Shown here: in pieces, positions 19,927 to 30,972 of the stretch | Position numbering within the stretch: the first letter of the stretch is position 1 | Layout of the letters: the number at the start of each line of letters is the position of its first letter | Origin: an uncultured Gemmatimonadota bacterium | Lineage (GTDB): Bacteria; Gemmatimonadota; Gemmatimonadetes; Gemmatimonadales; Gemmatimonadaceae | Length of the DNA stretch: 64,000 nucleotides | Direction of reading: 5' to 3' | Assembly (NCBI GenBank): GCA_903910555.1 | Contig: CAIVZZ010000013.1 | Location: 186,001-250,000 of the forward strand | Translations under genes and position numbers: made by a program | The notes under the pieces: model-generated | Seen by the model: only the letters and a program-made list of their open reading frames with translations | What the model was told of the DNA's origin: nothing | Database searches by the model: none

Positions 19927-21110
19927 TCAGCTAGTCGGCGGGGAGAATCCATCCCCGGTGGCATTAAACCAAGAGGTCTGATACCCGGGATCCTCGACGC
20001 CAAGAGCAGCCTTCGCGACCTTCAGCGGTCTAAATGAATCCATCATCACCGCGACCTCATCAGTCCCCTTCGCACCAATCGAAGCCTCGGTGCGCCCCGG
20101 GTGCGGCCCGTGCGGGATTCCATCGGGATGATGCGTAATCGAACCGTACTCGATTCCTTTGCGACTCATAAACTCACTCGACGCATAAAAAATCACTTCA
20201 TCGGAGTCCACATTGCTGTGGTTGTACGGCGCCGGAACCGCTTCCGGGTGAAAGTCAAACGGCCGCGGGCAGAACGAGCAGATCACGAAGCCGTCGCCCT
20301 GAAATGTCTGATGGACCGGCGGCGGCTGATGCACGCGGCCGACGATCGGTTCGAAGTCGTTGATGTTGAATGCCCACGGATAAAACATTCCGTCCCACCC
20401 GACCACATCGCAGGGGTGGTGATCGAGAATGAATTCATTGAGTCCGTTGTACTGCTTCACGATGATCTGGAAATCGCCCATTTCGTCGTGCGTGACGAGC
20501 TCGCGCGGCACGCGGAAATCGCGCTCGCTGTACGGCGCGCCTTCAACGATCTGGCCGTAGTCGTTCCGGTAGCGCGACGGAGTGCGCACATAGCCGCGGC
20601 TCTCGATGATCAAGAGTTTCGCCGGCTTCGTGAAGACATACCGGTGGAGAATCCCGCGATGAATGACGAGATAGTCGCCCGGCGTGATTGGCATGTTGCC
20701 GAACTGTGTCTCGAGCGTTCCCTCTCCTTCGGCGACGTACACGACTTCATCGCCCTGCGCATTCCGATAGAAATGCTCGTCCTGCTTGTCGGGCGCGGAG
20801 TAGAGCATCGCGACATCGTCATTGAACAGGAGCGGCGTCCGATCCAGCGTGGGACTGCCGCCGCGCGGCATGCGCGCCGTGCGGAAATGGCGATGCTTCA
20901 GCGTCTGATCTGTATCCGCTTCGTACTTCACGTCGCGAATGCGGCGCGCGGACTTCACCGTTGTCGGCGCGTGCACGTGATACAGGAGCGACGACGGCCC
21001 CGTGAATCCTTCGTTCCCCACCAGCTGCTCCGCGTACAACTTCCCATTCGGCTGACGAAAAACGATGTGGCGCTTGCGGGGAATTTTACCGAGCGTGTGG
21101 TAGATGGGCA

Positions 21111-21111
<1 letters not shown>
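19927..21111 (-). CDS. hmgA: homogentisate 1,2-dioxygenase
   Basis: 394 aa; MPIYHTLGKIPRKRHIVFRQPNGKLYAEQLVGNEGFTG, DHHPCDVVGWDGMFYPWAFNINDFEP, HHPDGIPHGPHPGRTEAS. Confidence 0.95.
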
Positions 21112-22241
<1,130 letters not shown>

Positions 22242-23192
22242 CTATTTCCCTCCCATGCTCAAGCTGGCCTCGAGGAAACTCTTTACGTCCGCATCGCTCA
22301 TGTCGCGCCAGCCCGGCGTGACGTTGTCGAGCTTTCCCTGCTTCATCCACTCTTCAAGCTGACCGAGCAGTTTGTAGAGATGGTCGAAATCGTTGACCAC
22401 AAAGAGCAACGGCTGGTAGTGGTCGATTTCGAAATGCTGATTCACCACCCACTCCATCTGGATCGGATGGCGCTGCACGACGGGCGATTCGATGCAGTGC
22501 ACGATCTCGCCGTACGAAGACATCAAGCCGCTGCCGTATGCCTTGTACTCACCCGCCTTCTCACCCCGCATGAGGCCGAACTCGATCGTAAACCAGAAGA
22601 AGCGCTGCAACGCATTCTGGATGCTCGAGAGCCGGCGAAGTTTTTCCGCCTCGTTCTTCTCTCCGCTCACCAACTCGGCGGCGGTATGCGCGCACTTGCC
22701 GAAGCGCACGAGCGTGTCGGCGAACGCCGGGTCCGTGTGCATCGGCACGTGGCCCGCGATGTCGTGAAAAATGTCAGGTTCGGGGAGATAATCGAGCGAC
22801 GCGCCATCGCGAATGGTGATCGTCGTCGGGAACTCCCGGCGGCTCAGGCAGTCGAAAAAATGGAACGCCGGCACGAAACCACTGACGGCCTTCGCACGGA
22901 ATCCCGTGCGCGGCGCCAGAAATTTGTTCACGTCGTCGAGGCGCGGCACATGCGTCGCCTCAAAGCACAGCGTCGCGAGCCCGTCGAGGAAGCGCGGATT
23001 TGCGTAGCGCGTCCAGCGGTCCTGCATGCGCGCGTAGAGGCGCTGCCATGCGTCGTGGTTTTCGCTCGAATAGAGTTCGTAGGGCTGATCGATATACATC
23101 TCACCGTTGTTCACGGCGTTCTCGATATACGGGGCTTTCGTGGTGGTGAGCCCCTGCCCTGCAACGATCTCCTGCATTTCGTGCGAAGCCAT
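22242..23192 (-). CDS. phhA: phenylalanine 4-monooxygenase (aromatic amino acid hydroxylase)
   Basis: LPEPDIFHDIAGHVPMHTDPAFAD iron-binding motif, FFWFTIEFGLM. Confidence 0.93.
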   Translation of the reverse strand: MASHEMQEIVAGQGLTTTKAPYIENAVNNGEMYIDQPYELYSSENHDAWQRLYARMQDRWTRYANPRFLDGLATLCFEATHVPRLDDVNKFLAPRTGFRAKAVSGFVPAFHFFDCLSRREFPTTITIRDGASLDYLPEPDIFHDIAGHVPMHTDPAFADTLVRFGKCAHTAAELVSGEKNEAEKLRRLSSIQNALQRFFWFTIEFGLMRGEKAGEYKAYGSGLMSSYGEIVHCIESPVVQRHPIQMEWVVNQHFEIDHYQPLLFVVNDFDHLYKLLGQLEEWMKQGKLDNVTPGWRDMSDADVKSFLEASLSMGGK

Positions 23193-23239
23193 ATCTCCCC
23201 CCGACTGGTCAGCGTGGCGTACGGCTGCAATATAGTCGG

Positions 23240-23309
23240 AAGCCTGAGGCCGGAAGCCGGATTACGGCCTTCGAACCTCCGGCTTCGGGCTTCCGGCTTC
23301 CGGCCTTAC
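23240..23309. repeat. ggcttccgg-type repetitive inverted repeat downstream of threonine dehydratase
   Basis: cctgaggccggaagccggattacggcc ... ggcttcgggcttccggcttccggcctta can fold into an imperfect stem. Confidence 0.65.
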
Positions 23310-24262
23310 ACCATCGCCCTCAACTTCTCCCGATCTGCATTCCCGCCGGTCAGAATGCAGACCACACTCGCCCCGGGCTCAATTTTGACTGCCCCGGAGA
23401 GCAGCGCCGCGAGCCCGGCTGCGGCCGCAGGTTCGGCCAGCACTTTGCAGCGTTCGATGATCGTCCACATCGCGTCCACGATCGCGCTATCCGGAATCGT
23501 CACGATTTCGACGCCGAGCTGCTTCACATGGGCATACGTGAGCTCTCCCGCCATCGGCGCGGCGAGACCATCGGCGACGGTCACCGCTTTTGCGATCTTC
23601 TGCGCAGAGCCTTTGTCGAGGCTCATCCGCATCGTGTTCGCGCCTTCGGGTTCGACGCCAATGACGCGTGTCTGAGGCCGTCGCGCGCGCGCCGCCACCG
23701 CCACGCCGCTGACGATTCCGCCGCCGCCAACCCCGGTCAGGATCACATCGACATCGGGAATGTCATCGAATATTTCATCGCCGACCGTGCCGCCACCGGC
23801 GATGATTTCAGGATCGTCGAACGGACTCACGTGCACGAGATTTCGTTCCACGCGGATGGCATTCATCGTGTCCATCAAGTCTTCCTCGGTCAGCACGACT
23901 TCGCCGCCGTAGTTCCGCGTCGCTTCGACTTTGCTCTTCACCGCTTTCGCGGGCATCACGATGGTCGCGTGCGATCCCATCTGCCGCGCCGCAAACGCCA
24001 CGCCCTGCGCGTGATTTCCCGCCGACATCGTCACCACGCCGCGCTTCCGTTCATCGGCGGTCAGCTGAGACATGCGATACAGCGCGCCGCGCACTTTGAA
24101 CGAACCGGTCTTCTGAAAGAGTTCGAGCTTGAGATGGAGGTCGAACCCCAGGCGCTCGCTCAGCTGCACCGAATGCATCATCGGTGTGCGGCGTACGTGC
24201 GGGGCAATAAACTTGCGTGCTGCAAGGATGGATTCGTGAGTAACGAGCGCGCGTTCGGTCAT
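23306..24262 (-). CDS. threonine/serine dehydratase (fold-type II PLP)
   Basis: KLELFQKTGSFKVRGALYRM, SAGNHAQGVAFAAR, GGGGIVSGVA. Confidence 0.9.
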   Translation of the reverse strand: MTERALVTHESILAARKFIAPHVRRTPMMHSVQLSERLGFDLHLKLELFQKTGSFKVRGALYRMSQLTADERKRGVVTMSAGNHAQGVAFAARQMGSHATIVMPAKAVKSKVEATRNYGGEVVLTEEDLMDTMNAIRVERNLVHVSPFDDPEIIAGGGTVGDEIFDDIPDVDVILTGVGGGGIVSGVAVAARARRPQTRVIGVEPEGANTMRMSLDKGSAQKIAKAVTVADGLAAPMAGELTYAHVKQLGVEIVTIPDSAIVDAMWTIIERCKVLAEPAAAAGLAALLSGAVKIEPGASVVCILTGGNADREKLRAMV

Positions 24263-24271
24263 GTGTGTGAG

Positions 24272-26248
24272 CTAGCTCTTCGCGATGGCGAGGTCGGGGA
24301 GGTTTCTGAACAATTCCAGCGCCGCCGGATTGGCAAGCGCATCGGTGTTCTTGACTGTGCGGCCGTGGATCACGTCACGAACCGCGATTTCTGTGATCTT
24401 GCCGCTGATGGTGCGTGGAATATCGGCGACCTGCACGATCACGCGCGGCACGTGATGCGGGGAACAATTCGCCCGAATGGCGTGGCGGATTCTCTCCCGC
24501 AGCGCGTCGTCGAGAGTGAAGCCGGGCTGCATGCGCACGAATAAAACGACGCGTTGGTCGTCGCCGGTCACCGTGCTCACGTGCTGCGCGACAACCACGC
24601 TCTCGAGGATCTCCGGCATCAGCTCGACCTGCCGATAAATCTCGGCGGTACCGATGCGCACGCCGCCGGGATTGAGGGTCGCATCGCTGCGGCCGTAGAT
24701 GATCACGCCATCGTGCTCCGTGATCTCGGCCCAGTCTCCGTGGCCCCAAACGTCAGGGAACAAGTGAAAGTACGCCGCGTTGTATTTCGCGTGGTTTGCG
24801 TCGTTCCAAAATGAAACCGGCATCGAGGGAAACGGCCTCGTGCAGACCAGTTCGCCCGCGGTGAGCCGCATCGCCTTGGCGTGATCGTCGAATACCTCGA
24901 CAGCCATTCCAAGGCCGCGGCACTGCAGCTCGCCGCGATGCACCGGGAGCATCGGATTCCCGAGCGCGAAACACGAAATGATATCGGTGCCGCCCGACAT
25001 GCTCACGAGCCTGACGTCGGGCTTCACGTCGCGCGCAACGTAATCGTAGCTGTGCGGCGCGAGAGGACTCCCGGTGGACATGATCGTCCGCAGCGATGAA
25101 AGATCGTGGGTCAGCGCGGGCCGAATCGCGTGCTTCTCCGACAGCGCGAGATATTTCGCGCTCACGCCGAAATGCGTCACGCGTTCGTCCGACGCCATCG
25201 TCCAGAGCGCGTCGTGCGCGGCGGGCGGCAATGGCGAGCCATCGTAAAGCACGAGCGTCGCTCCGCTTGCGAGCGCGCTGACGAGCCAGTTCCACATCAT
25301 CCAGCCGAGCGTCGTGAAATAGAAAACGCGATCGCCGGCGCCGATCGCGCTGTGCAGCTGATGCTCTTTCAAATGTTGAATCAGCGTGCCGCCGGCGCCG
25401 TGCACGAGACATTTTGGAAGTCCGGTCGTGCCGGACGAATACATGATGTAGAGCGGATGATCGAACGGCAGGCGTTCGAAGCGGAGCGGCACACTGGCTC
25501 CGCGCGCTGCAAATGACTCCCACGATTCGGCATGCGGGATCCCGGTGACATCGTCGTCGCCTGACGGCCCGCGCAAGAACGGGATCACCACAACGCGCTC
25601 CAGCGACGGAATCACCCGCACGATCTCGCGCACGCGGTCGAGCGAATCGATCTCCTTGCCGGCGTAACGATAGCCGTCGGCGGCAAACAGCACGCGGGGC
25701 TCGATCTGTCCGAAGCGATCGACAACGCCCGCCGCTCCGAAATCGGGCGAGCACGAAGACCATACCGCGCCACACGACGCAGCAGCGAGCATCGCGATAA
25801 CGGCCTCGGGAATGTTCGGCAGAAAACCCGCGACGCGGTCGCCCGGACGAATGCCCATCTCGCGAAGCGCGCCGGCCACGCGGCCGACCTCGGTGGCCAG
25901 CGCGTCATGACTGATCTCACGGCGCATTCTGCGCTCATCGCGAAAAACAATTGCCGGCGAGTTGCCCCGCGTCCGAAGCAGGTTTTCCGCAAAATTCAAT
26001 CGGGCACCGCGGAACCAGCGCGGTCCGAGCGCTGCGTCTGGCGGTGCCATCCGTTCGAAACCGTCGACCACCGCGTCCCACGGATCTGCGCCATCGCGTA
26101 CGTCGCTGATGATGCCGGTGAACCGCCACACCGCGCCCCAGAACGCCTCGGGATTCTCGCACGACCACGCATGCCAGTCCGCGTACGGCGCGTCGACAGC
26201 CGGCGCGGACGGGTTGGCGGCGAGGACGGTCTGGAAGAATCGGAGCAT
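24272..26248 (-). CDS. acetoacetate-CoA ligase (acetoacetyl-CoA synthetase)
   Basis: 658 aa AMP-binding enzyme; YIMYSSGTTGLPKCLVHGAGGTLIQHLKEHQLH typical of AACS. Confidence 0.93.
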   Translation of the reverse strand: MLRFFQTVLAANPSAPAVDAPYADWHAWSCENPEAFWGAVWRFTGIISDVRDGADPWDAVVDGFERMAPPDAALGPRWFRGARLNFAENLLRTRGNSPAIVFRDERRMRREISHDALATEVGRVAGALREMGIRPGDRVAGFLPNIPEAVIAMLAAASCGAVWSSCSPDFGAAGVVDRFGQIEPRVLFAADGYRYAGKEIDSLDRVREIVRVIPSLERVVVIPFLRGPSGDDDVTGIPHAESWESFAARGASVPLRFERLPFDHPLYIMYSSGTTGLPKCLVHGAGGTLIQHLKEHQLHSAIGAGDRVFYFTTLGWMMWNWLVSALASGATLVLYDGSPLPPAAHDALWTMASDERVTHFGVSAKYLALSEKHAIRPALTHDLSSLRTIMSTGSPLAPHSYDYVARDVKPDVRLVSMSGGTDIISCFALGNPMLPVHRGELQCRGLGMAVEVFDDHAKAMRLTAGELVCTRPFPSMPVSFWNDANHAKYNAAYFHLFPDVWGHGDWAEITEHDGVIIYGRSDATLNPGGVRIGTAEIYRQVELMPEILESVVVAQHVSTVTGDDQRVVLFVRMQPGFTLDDALRERIRHAIRANCSPHHVPRVIVQVADIPRTISGKITEIAVRDVIHGRTVKNTDALANPAALELFRNLPDLAIAKS

Positions 26249-26429
26249 CGATTAACTTTAATACGAAGCACGGATTACGACCTGTCGCACGGCATAGGAT
26301 CGTGTCCTACGAGTGGCAGATGATGAGACGCGATTAGTGTAAGACCTAGACCGAACGTGCTATTGCCCACCAAAAAAAACCGCCTATTGTGCGGGTATTC
26401 ACCACGTCATCAAACAGGAGGCCAAAAGC

Positions 26430-27497
26430 ATGAAGCGTACACTTGTTGTTTTGGGGCTCGTCGCCGCGATCGCAACACCGGCATTCGCACAGCGTTCCTT
26501 TGCGTACGAGGCGGGACTATTCGCCCAGTATTCAAAGCTCGCCGACACGACGCGGATGGGCAGCGGCATCGGCGGCGGCGCGCGGTTCGGAATCTTCTTC
26601 CTTCCGCGCCTCGCGATCGAGTACGAAGCGTCGGTGATCCCGAGCAGCACCAGAACGCAGAGCAACGTCAAGGATTGGAATAATCGCATCGATCTCGTAT
26701 ACAACCTGCCGATCGGCGAGCGCATGCGGCTGTTGATGGGCGCTGGCTTCACCGGCACGAACTAGAAGGGCGACACAACGCACAACGCGTACGATGGCGG
26801 CTGGAACGTGCTCGTCGGCGTTCGCGGTTGCATGAGCGACGTGTGGTCGTGGCGCGCGGACGGCGTGGCCGACTTCAAGAACCCGGCTGACCAGACCGGC
26901 AAGCCCGGCGCGGCGACGCAGACGTACAGCGCCCGCATCGGTGTGGACTGGTTCGTCTTCGGTCCGTCGCGGAACAGCCCGTGCTCGATGCCGGCCCCGC
27001 CAGCACCGATGCCCGCTCCGGCTCCCGCGCCAACACCGGCGCCCGCTCCGACTCCGCCGCCAGCACCGGCACCGGCGCCAGTAGTCGTTGCGCCCGCCCC
27101 GGCACCGACACCGCCGCCCGCACCAGCTCCGGCTCGTGCACGTGAGCTGTTCACGCTGAAAGCGGTGCTCTTCGAGTTCGACAAGGCGGTACTGACCAAG
27201 GGCGCGAAGGACACGCTCGGGGTCGCGGTCCGCTACCTGAAGGACCACGGCGATGTGCGCGTGGAAATCCAGGGTCACACGGACAGCAAAGGCACCGACG
27301 AGTACAACATGAAACTCGGCATGCGCCGCGCAGAATCGGTAAAGGCATTCCTCGGCACGCAGGGCATCAGCGCCGATCGCGTCATGACCAGAAGCTTTGG
27401 CGAGACGCAGCCTGTTGCTGACAACGAGATCAACGGCAAGGACAACCCGGCAGGACGCGCGTTGAACCGCCGTGTGGTGATCATCGAACTCCCGTAA
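26430..27497 (+). pseudogene. OmpA-family outer membrane protein interrupted by an in-frame TAG at 26763-26765
   Basis: Track ORFs 26430-26765 and 26808-27497 are in the same frame; continuous reading gives GAGFTGTN*KGDTTHNAYDGGWNVLVGVRGCMSD; C-terminal OmpA peptidoglycan-binding domain VEIQGHTDSKGTDEYNMKLGMRRAESV. Confidence 0.85.
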
Positions 27498-27514
27498 CGC
27501 GGTTCGTTGAGGGG

Positions 27515-27548
27515 AAAGGGCGGAGGAGCTTCGGCTTCTCCGCCCTTT
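27515..27548 (+). terminator. intrinsic terminator-like hairpin with UUCG tetraloop
   Basis: aaagggcggaggagc ttcg gcttctccgcccttt, 14/15 paired, downstream of the OmpA gene. Confidence 0.85.
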
Positions 27549-27564
27549 CTCTGTAGTATTCAGA

Positions 27565-28824
27565 ATGCCGCGCATCCTGCTCGCCGACGCCGACGCATTT
27601 TTTGTCGCCGTCGCACGCTCTGTCGATCCTGAGGGCGCAGGTAAGTCCGCGCTCCTGATCGTCGGCGGCCGGCCGGGCAGCCGCGGTGTGGTCTGCTCCG
27701 CATCATATGAAACGCGCGCGTTTGGCGTCCGCTCGGCGATGTCGATCGCACAGGCGCTGCGACTCTGTCCGGACGCGATGTGCGTCCCCGTTCCGCGACA
27801 GGCGTGTTCCGATGCGAGCAGGGCAATCAGGCGCGTGCTCGAGCGATTCACGCCCGTGGTCGAGGGTGCGAGCATCGACGAGTGGTATCTCGATCTCGGC
27901 GGTACCGAGGCACTCTACCATCACGAGTCACTCGACGTCACCGCACGCAAGATCCGCGAGGCGGTGAAAACCGAAACCGGCCTCTCGCTGTCGATCGGCG
28001 GCGGGTCGAACAAACTGATCGCGAAGCTCGCCGCAGAGCGCGCGAAACCCTCGCGGTCACCGGCGGCCGGCGGTGTATGGATCGTGGATGAAGGGAGTGA
28101 GCCTGCGTTCATGAACGATGTCACGCTCGCGGAGATTCCTGGAATCGGACCGAAGCTTCAGGAACGACTGCGCGGCGTCGGGCTCGTGACGGTACGCGAA
28201 ACGCTCGCGCACGAAATGCCGACGCTCGAGCGCTGGGTCGGTCCGAAGACCGCTGCGTGGCTTCATGGCCGCGTGCGCGGGATGAGTGCGACCGCAGTGG
28301 AGTATCGCGACCGGTCGCGGCAGATCAGTCGCGAGGAGACGTTTGGCAAGGACATCGCGGACGCCTCGAAGCTCGTATCGGAACTGCGCTATCTCGCCGC
28401 GAAAGCTGCGGGCGATCTGCGCGCGGCGGGGCTCGCGGCGCGCACAATCACAGTGAAACTGCGCACGAACGACTTCGAAACGCATTCGGCGGGGCGCACG
28501 CTGCCGGATCCGGTGGAATCGGACCGTGGTGTGGCCGAGCCAGCGGTGGCGCTGCTGGAAAAACTGCGCGCGAAGCATCGCGCCCCTGCGCGCCTCGTTG
28601 GAGTTTCACTTTCAAATCTGACGTCGTACCGAGTGACCGAGCAGCTCACGATGTTCGAGGCTCCGGCGGTCGAGGGAGTGGTTCCCGAGCGCGAACGCGA
28701 CCGTGATCTCTCCCGCGCGGTGGATCGCGTGCGCGAAAAGTTCGGAGACGACGCAATTCGCACGGGGCCGCCACGACGCGTGCCGATTGGCGAGAAGGGC
28801 GCGAAAAAGCCGAGGAGTAGCTGA
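27565..28824 (+). CDS. dinB: Y-family DNA polymerase (DNA polymerase IV-like)
   Basis: DADAFFVAVARSVDP, YETRAFGVRSAMSIAQALRLCP, EGASIDEWYLDL, IPGIGPKLQERL. Confidence 0.93.
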   Translation: MPRILLADADAFFVAVARSVDPEGAGKSALLIVGGRPGSRGVVCSASYETRAFGVRSAMSIAQALRLCPDAMCVPVPRQACSDASRAIRRVLERFTPVVEGASIDEWYLDLGGTEALYHHESLDVTARKIREAVKTETGLSLSIGGGSNKLIAKLAAERAKPSRSPAAGGVWIVDEGSEPAFMNDVTLAEIPGIGPKLQERLRGVGLVTVRETLAHEMPTLERWVGPKTAAWLHGRVRGMSATAVEYRDRSRQISREETFGKDIADASKLVSELRYLAAKAAGDLRAAGLAARTITVKLRTNDFETHSAGRTLPDPVESDRGVAEPAVALLEKLRAKHRAPARLVGVSLSNLTSYRVTEQLTMFEAPAVEGVVPERERDRDLSRAVDRVREKFGDDAIRTGPPRRVPIGEKGAKKPRSS

Positions 28825-29366
28825 TGAAGGCGATGAAGCCGTTGCCAGCATCGCATGCGCCAGTCAGCTTTCGAGTTGTGAAACAGCTCCTTGCTCTCGC
28901 GCTCGTCGTCGTCGTTGCCGCATGCGGCAGCAAGGATTCGGCGGTAACGCAGGTCACCACGCCGCCGGACACGCTCGTGACGACGACGCCGGTGATGTTT
29001 CCGGGCGGCACGATCACCGCCAAGATCGCCGCGACCGTGTTCGCGCGCGACACCGGGTTGATGAAGGCAACATCGCTTGCCGCGAACGACGGGATGCTCT
29101 TCGTCTTCGCCGTGGACCAGCCGTCCCCGCCGCAGGGATTCTGGATGAAAGACACATCCGTGCCGCTGTCGATCGCGTTTCTCGACTCGAACAAAGTTGT
29201 GATCAACGTCGACGACATGACCCCGGAGACGCTGACGCCGCATTATGCGACGCGCGCATATCGCTACGCGCTCGAGGTGAACCAGGGATGGCTCGCGTCG
29301 CACGGCGTGATTGCCGGTACCGTCGTGACGTTCGCACTCCCCGCGGGAACGATCGTAGATCCGTGA
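28824..29366 (+). CDS. DUF192 domain lipoprotein
   Basis: Lipobox-like LVVVVAACGS; RDTGLMKATSLAANDGMLFVF...FWMKDTSVPLSIAFLD. Confidence 0.88.
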   Translation: MKAMKPLPASHAPVSFRVVKQLLALALVVVVAACGSKDSAVTQVTTPPDTLVTTTPVMFPGGTITAKIAATVFARDTGLMKATSLAANDGMLFVFAVDQPSPPQGFWMKDTSVPLSIAFLDSNKVVINVDDMTPETLTPHYATRAYRYALEVNQGWLASHGVIAGTVVTFALPAGTIVDP

Positions 29367-30925
29367 GGCGGGTCGCGGGCGCGATCGCACTCGCGCTGTT
29401 GATCTACGCGCGTTCGGCGCAGGCGCAGGCGATGTCGGCGGACATCCTCATCACCGGCGGCACAGTGTACGACGGCTCGGGCGCGCCCGGCCGCCGCGCT
29501 GACGTTGCGCTGCGCGCGGATCGCATTGTTTTCGTCGGCGATTCCAAGACTGCGAACATGACTGCCGCGCGAACAATCGACGCGACCGGGCTGATCGTCG
29601 CACCGGGATTCATCGATCCGCACACGCATACCCAGACAGATCTCTCGAGCGCTGCGCGACGCACCAACCTCGACTACATCATGCAGGGCGTCACGACGGT
29701 CGCGACGAACAACGACGGCAGCGGGCCCGTCGGTGTCGGAGCGGTGCTCGCAAAATGGGATTCGACGGGAATCGGCACGAACGCTCTGCTCTTCGTGCCA
29801 CAGGGGAGCGTTCGCAGTGCGGTGATGGGAATGTCCGACAAGGCGCCCACCGCGCCGCAGCTTGCGCAAATGAACGCGCTCGTCGAGCGCGGAATGCGCG
29901 AAGGTGCGTTCGGCCTCTCGACCGGACTGTACTACGCGCCGGGCAGCTACTCGAAAACCGATGAAGTGATCGAACTCGCGAAAGTCGCCGCTGCGCACGG
30001 CGGGATTTACGACACGCATCAGCGCGATGAGAGTTCCTACACGATTGGATTGCTCGCGTCTGTTCGCGAAGTTTTACAAATCGGACGCGAGGCGCACATT
30101 CCCGTTCACTTCTCACACATCAAAGCGCTTGGCGCGGATGTGTGGGGCGATGCCGATACCGTGATTGCGATGATCCACGCGGCGCAGCGCGATGGGCTCA
30201 CCGTTGCCGCGTGTCAGTACCCGTACAATGCCTCGGGAACGAGTCTCGTGTCGGCGCTCGTTCCCCGCTGGGCTGAGGCGGGCGGCCGCGATTCGCTCCT
30301 CGCCCGGATCGCTGCGCCGTCGACTCACGCGCGACTGGTGAGCGAGATGCGCGAGAATTTGCGGCGCCGCGGTGGCGCAGGTGCCATGCTGATCACCAAC
30401 TCACGGCAGCGCGATCTCGAAGGGAAACGACTCGATGCAATTGCAACGGCGCGCGGAGCTGAGCCTGTCGAAGCGGCGATGCAGATCATCCGAACCGTGG
30501 GAGATCAGAGCGTCGCGTCGTTCAATATGAATGCGAAAGACATCGACACGTTCATGCGCGCGGATTTTGTGACAACCTGTTCAGACGGGTCGGACGGACA
30601 CCCGCGAAAGTATGGAACGTTTCCGAGGAAGATTCGCGAGTACGTGCTCGATCGGCAGGTGATCACGATGCAGCGGGCGATCGCGGCTAGCTCGGCGCAG
30701 GCGGCCCGGGATTTGCAGATTGTGGAGCGCGGGAAGCTGACGGCCGGATGGTTTGCGGATGTGATCGTGTTTGATCCGAAGACGATTCGGGATTTGGCGA
30801 CATACGAACGGCCGGAACTGCTCGCGGCGGGGATGCGGTGGGTGTTTGTGAACGGGAAGGCGGCGGTCGAGGAGGGGCGACCGACGCGGGTGCTCGCAGG
30901 GAGAGCCTTGCGGCTCGCACACTGA
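29363..30925 (+). CDS. N-acyl-D-amino-acid deacylase / D-aminoacylase-like amidohydrolase, secreted
   Basis: GTG start in GTGA overlap (track ORF starts 28703); VAPGFIDPHTHTQTDL, THQRDESSYTIGL, HFSHIKALG, TTCSDGSDGHPRKYGTFPRKIREYV. Confidence 0.9.
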   Translation: MRRVAGAIALALLIYARSAQAQAMSADILITGGTVYDGSGAPGRRADVALRADRIVFVGDSKTANMTAARTIDATGLIVAPGFIDPHTHTQTDLSSAARRTNLDYIMQGVTTVATNNDGSGPVGVGAVLAKWDSTGIGTNALLFVPQGSVRSAVMGMSDKAPTAPQLAQMNALVERGMREGAFGLSTGLYYAPGSYSKTDEVIELAKVAAAHGGIYDTHQRDESSYTIGLLASVREVLQIGREAHIPVHFSHIKALGADVWGDADTVIAMIHAAQRDGLTVAACQYPYNASGTSLVSALVPRWAEAGGRDSLLARIAAPSTHARLVSEMRENLRRRGGAGAMLITNSRQRDLEGKRLDAIATARGAEPVEAAMQIIRTVGDQSVASFNMNAKDIDTFMRADFVTTCSDGSDGHPRKYGTFPRKIREYVLDRQVITMQRAIAASSAQAARDLQIVERGKLTAGWFADVIVFDPKTIRDLATYERPELLAAGMRWVFVNGKAAVEEGRPTRVLAGRALRLAH

Positions 30926-30927
30926 AC

Positions 30928-30965
30928 GACGAGTTAACTGTTTTCTGTTGGTCGGTCGACCAAGG
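30928..30965. repeat. single-arm or truncated copy of the dispersed repeat family
   Basis: acgagttaactgttttctgttggtcggtcgaccaagg closely matches the left arm at 19763-19790 and retains a short ttggtc/gaccaa hairpin. Confidence 0.75.
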
Positions 30966-30972
30966 TTTTCCG

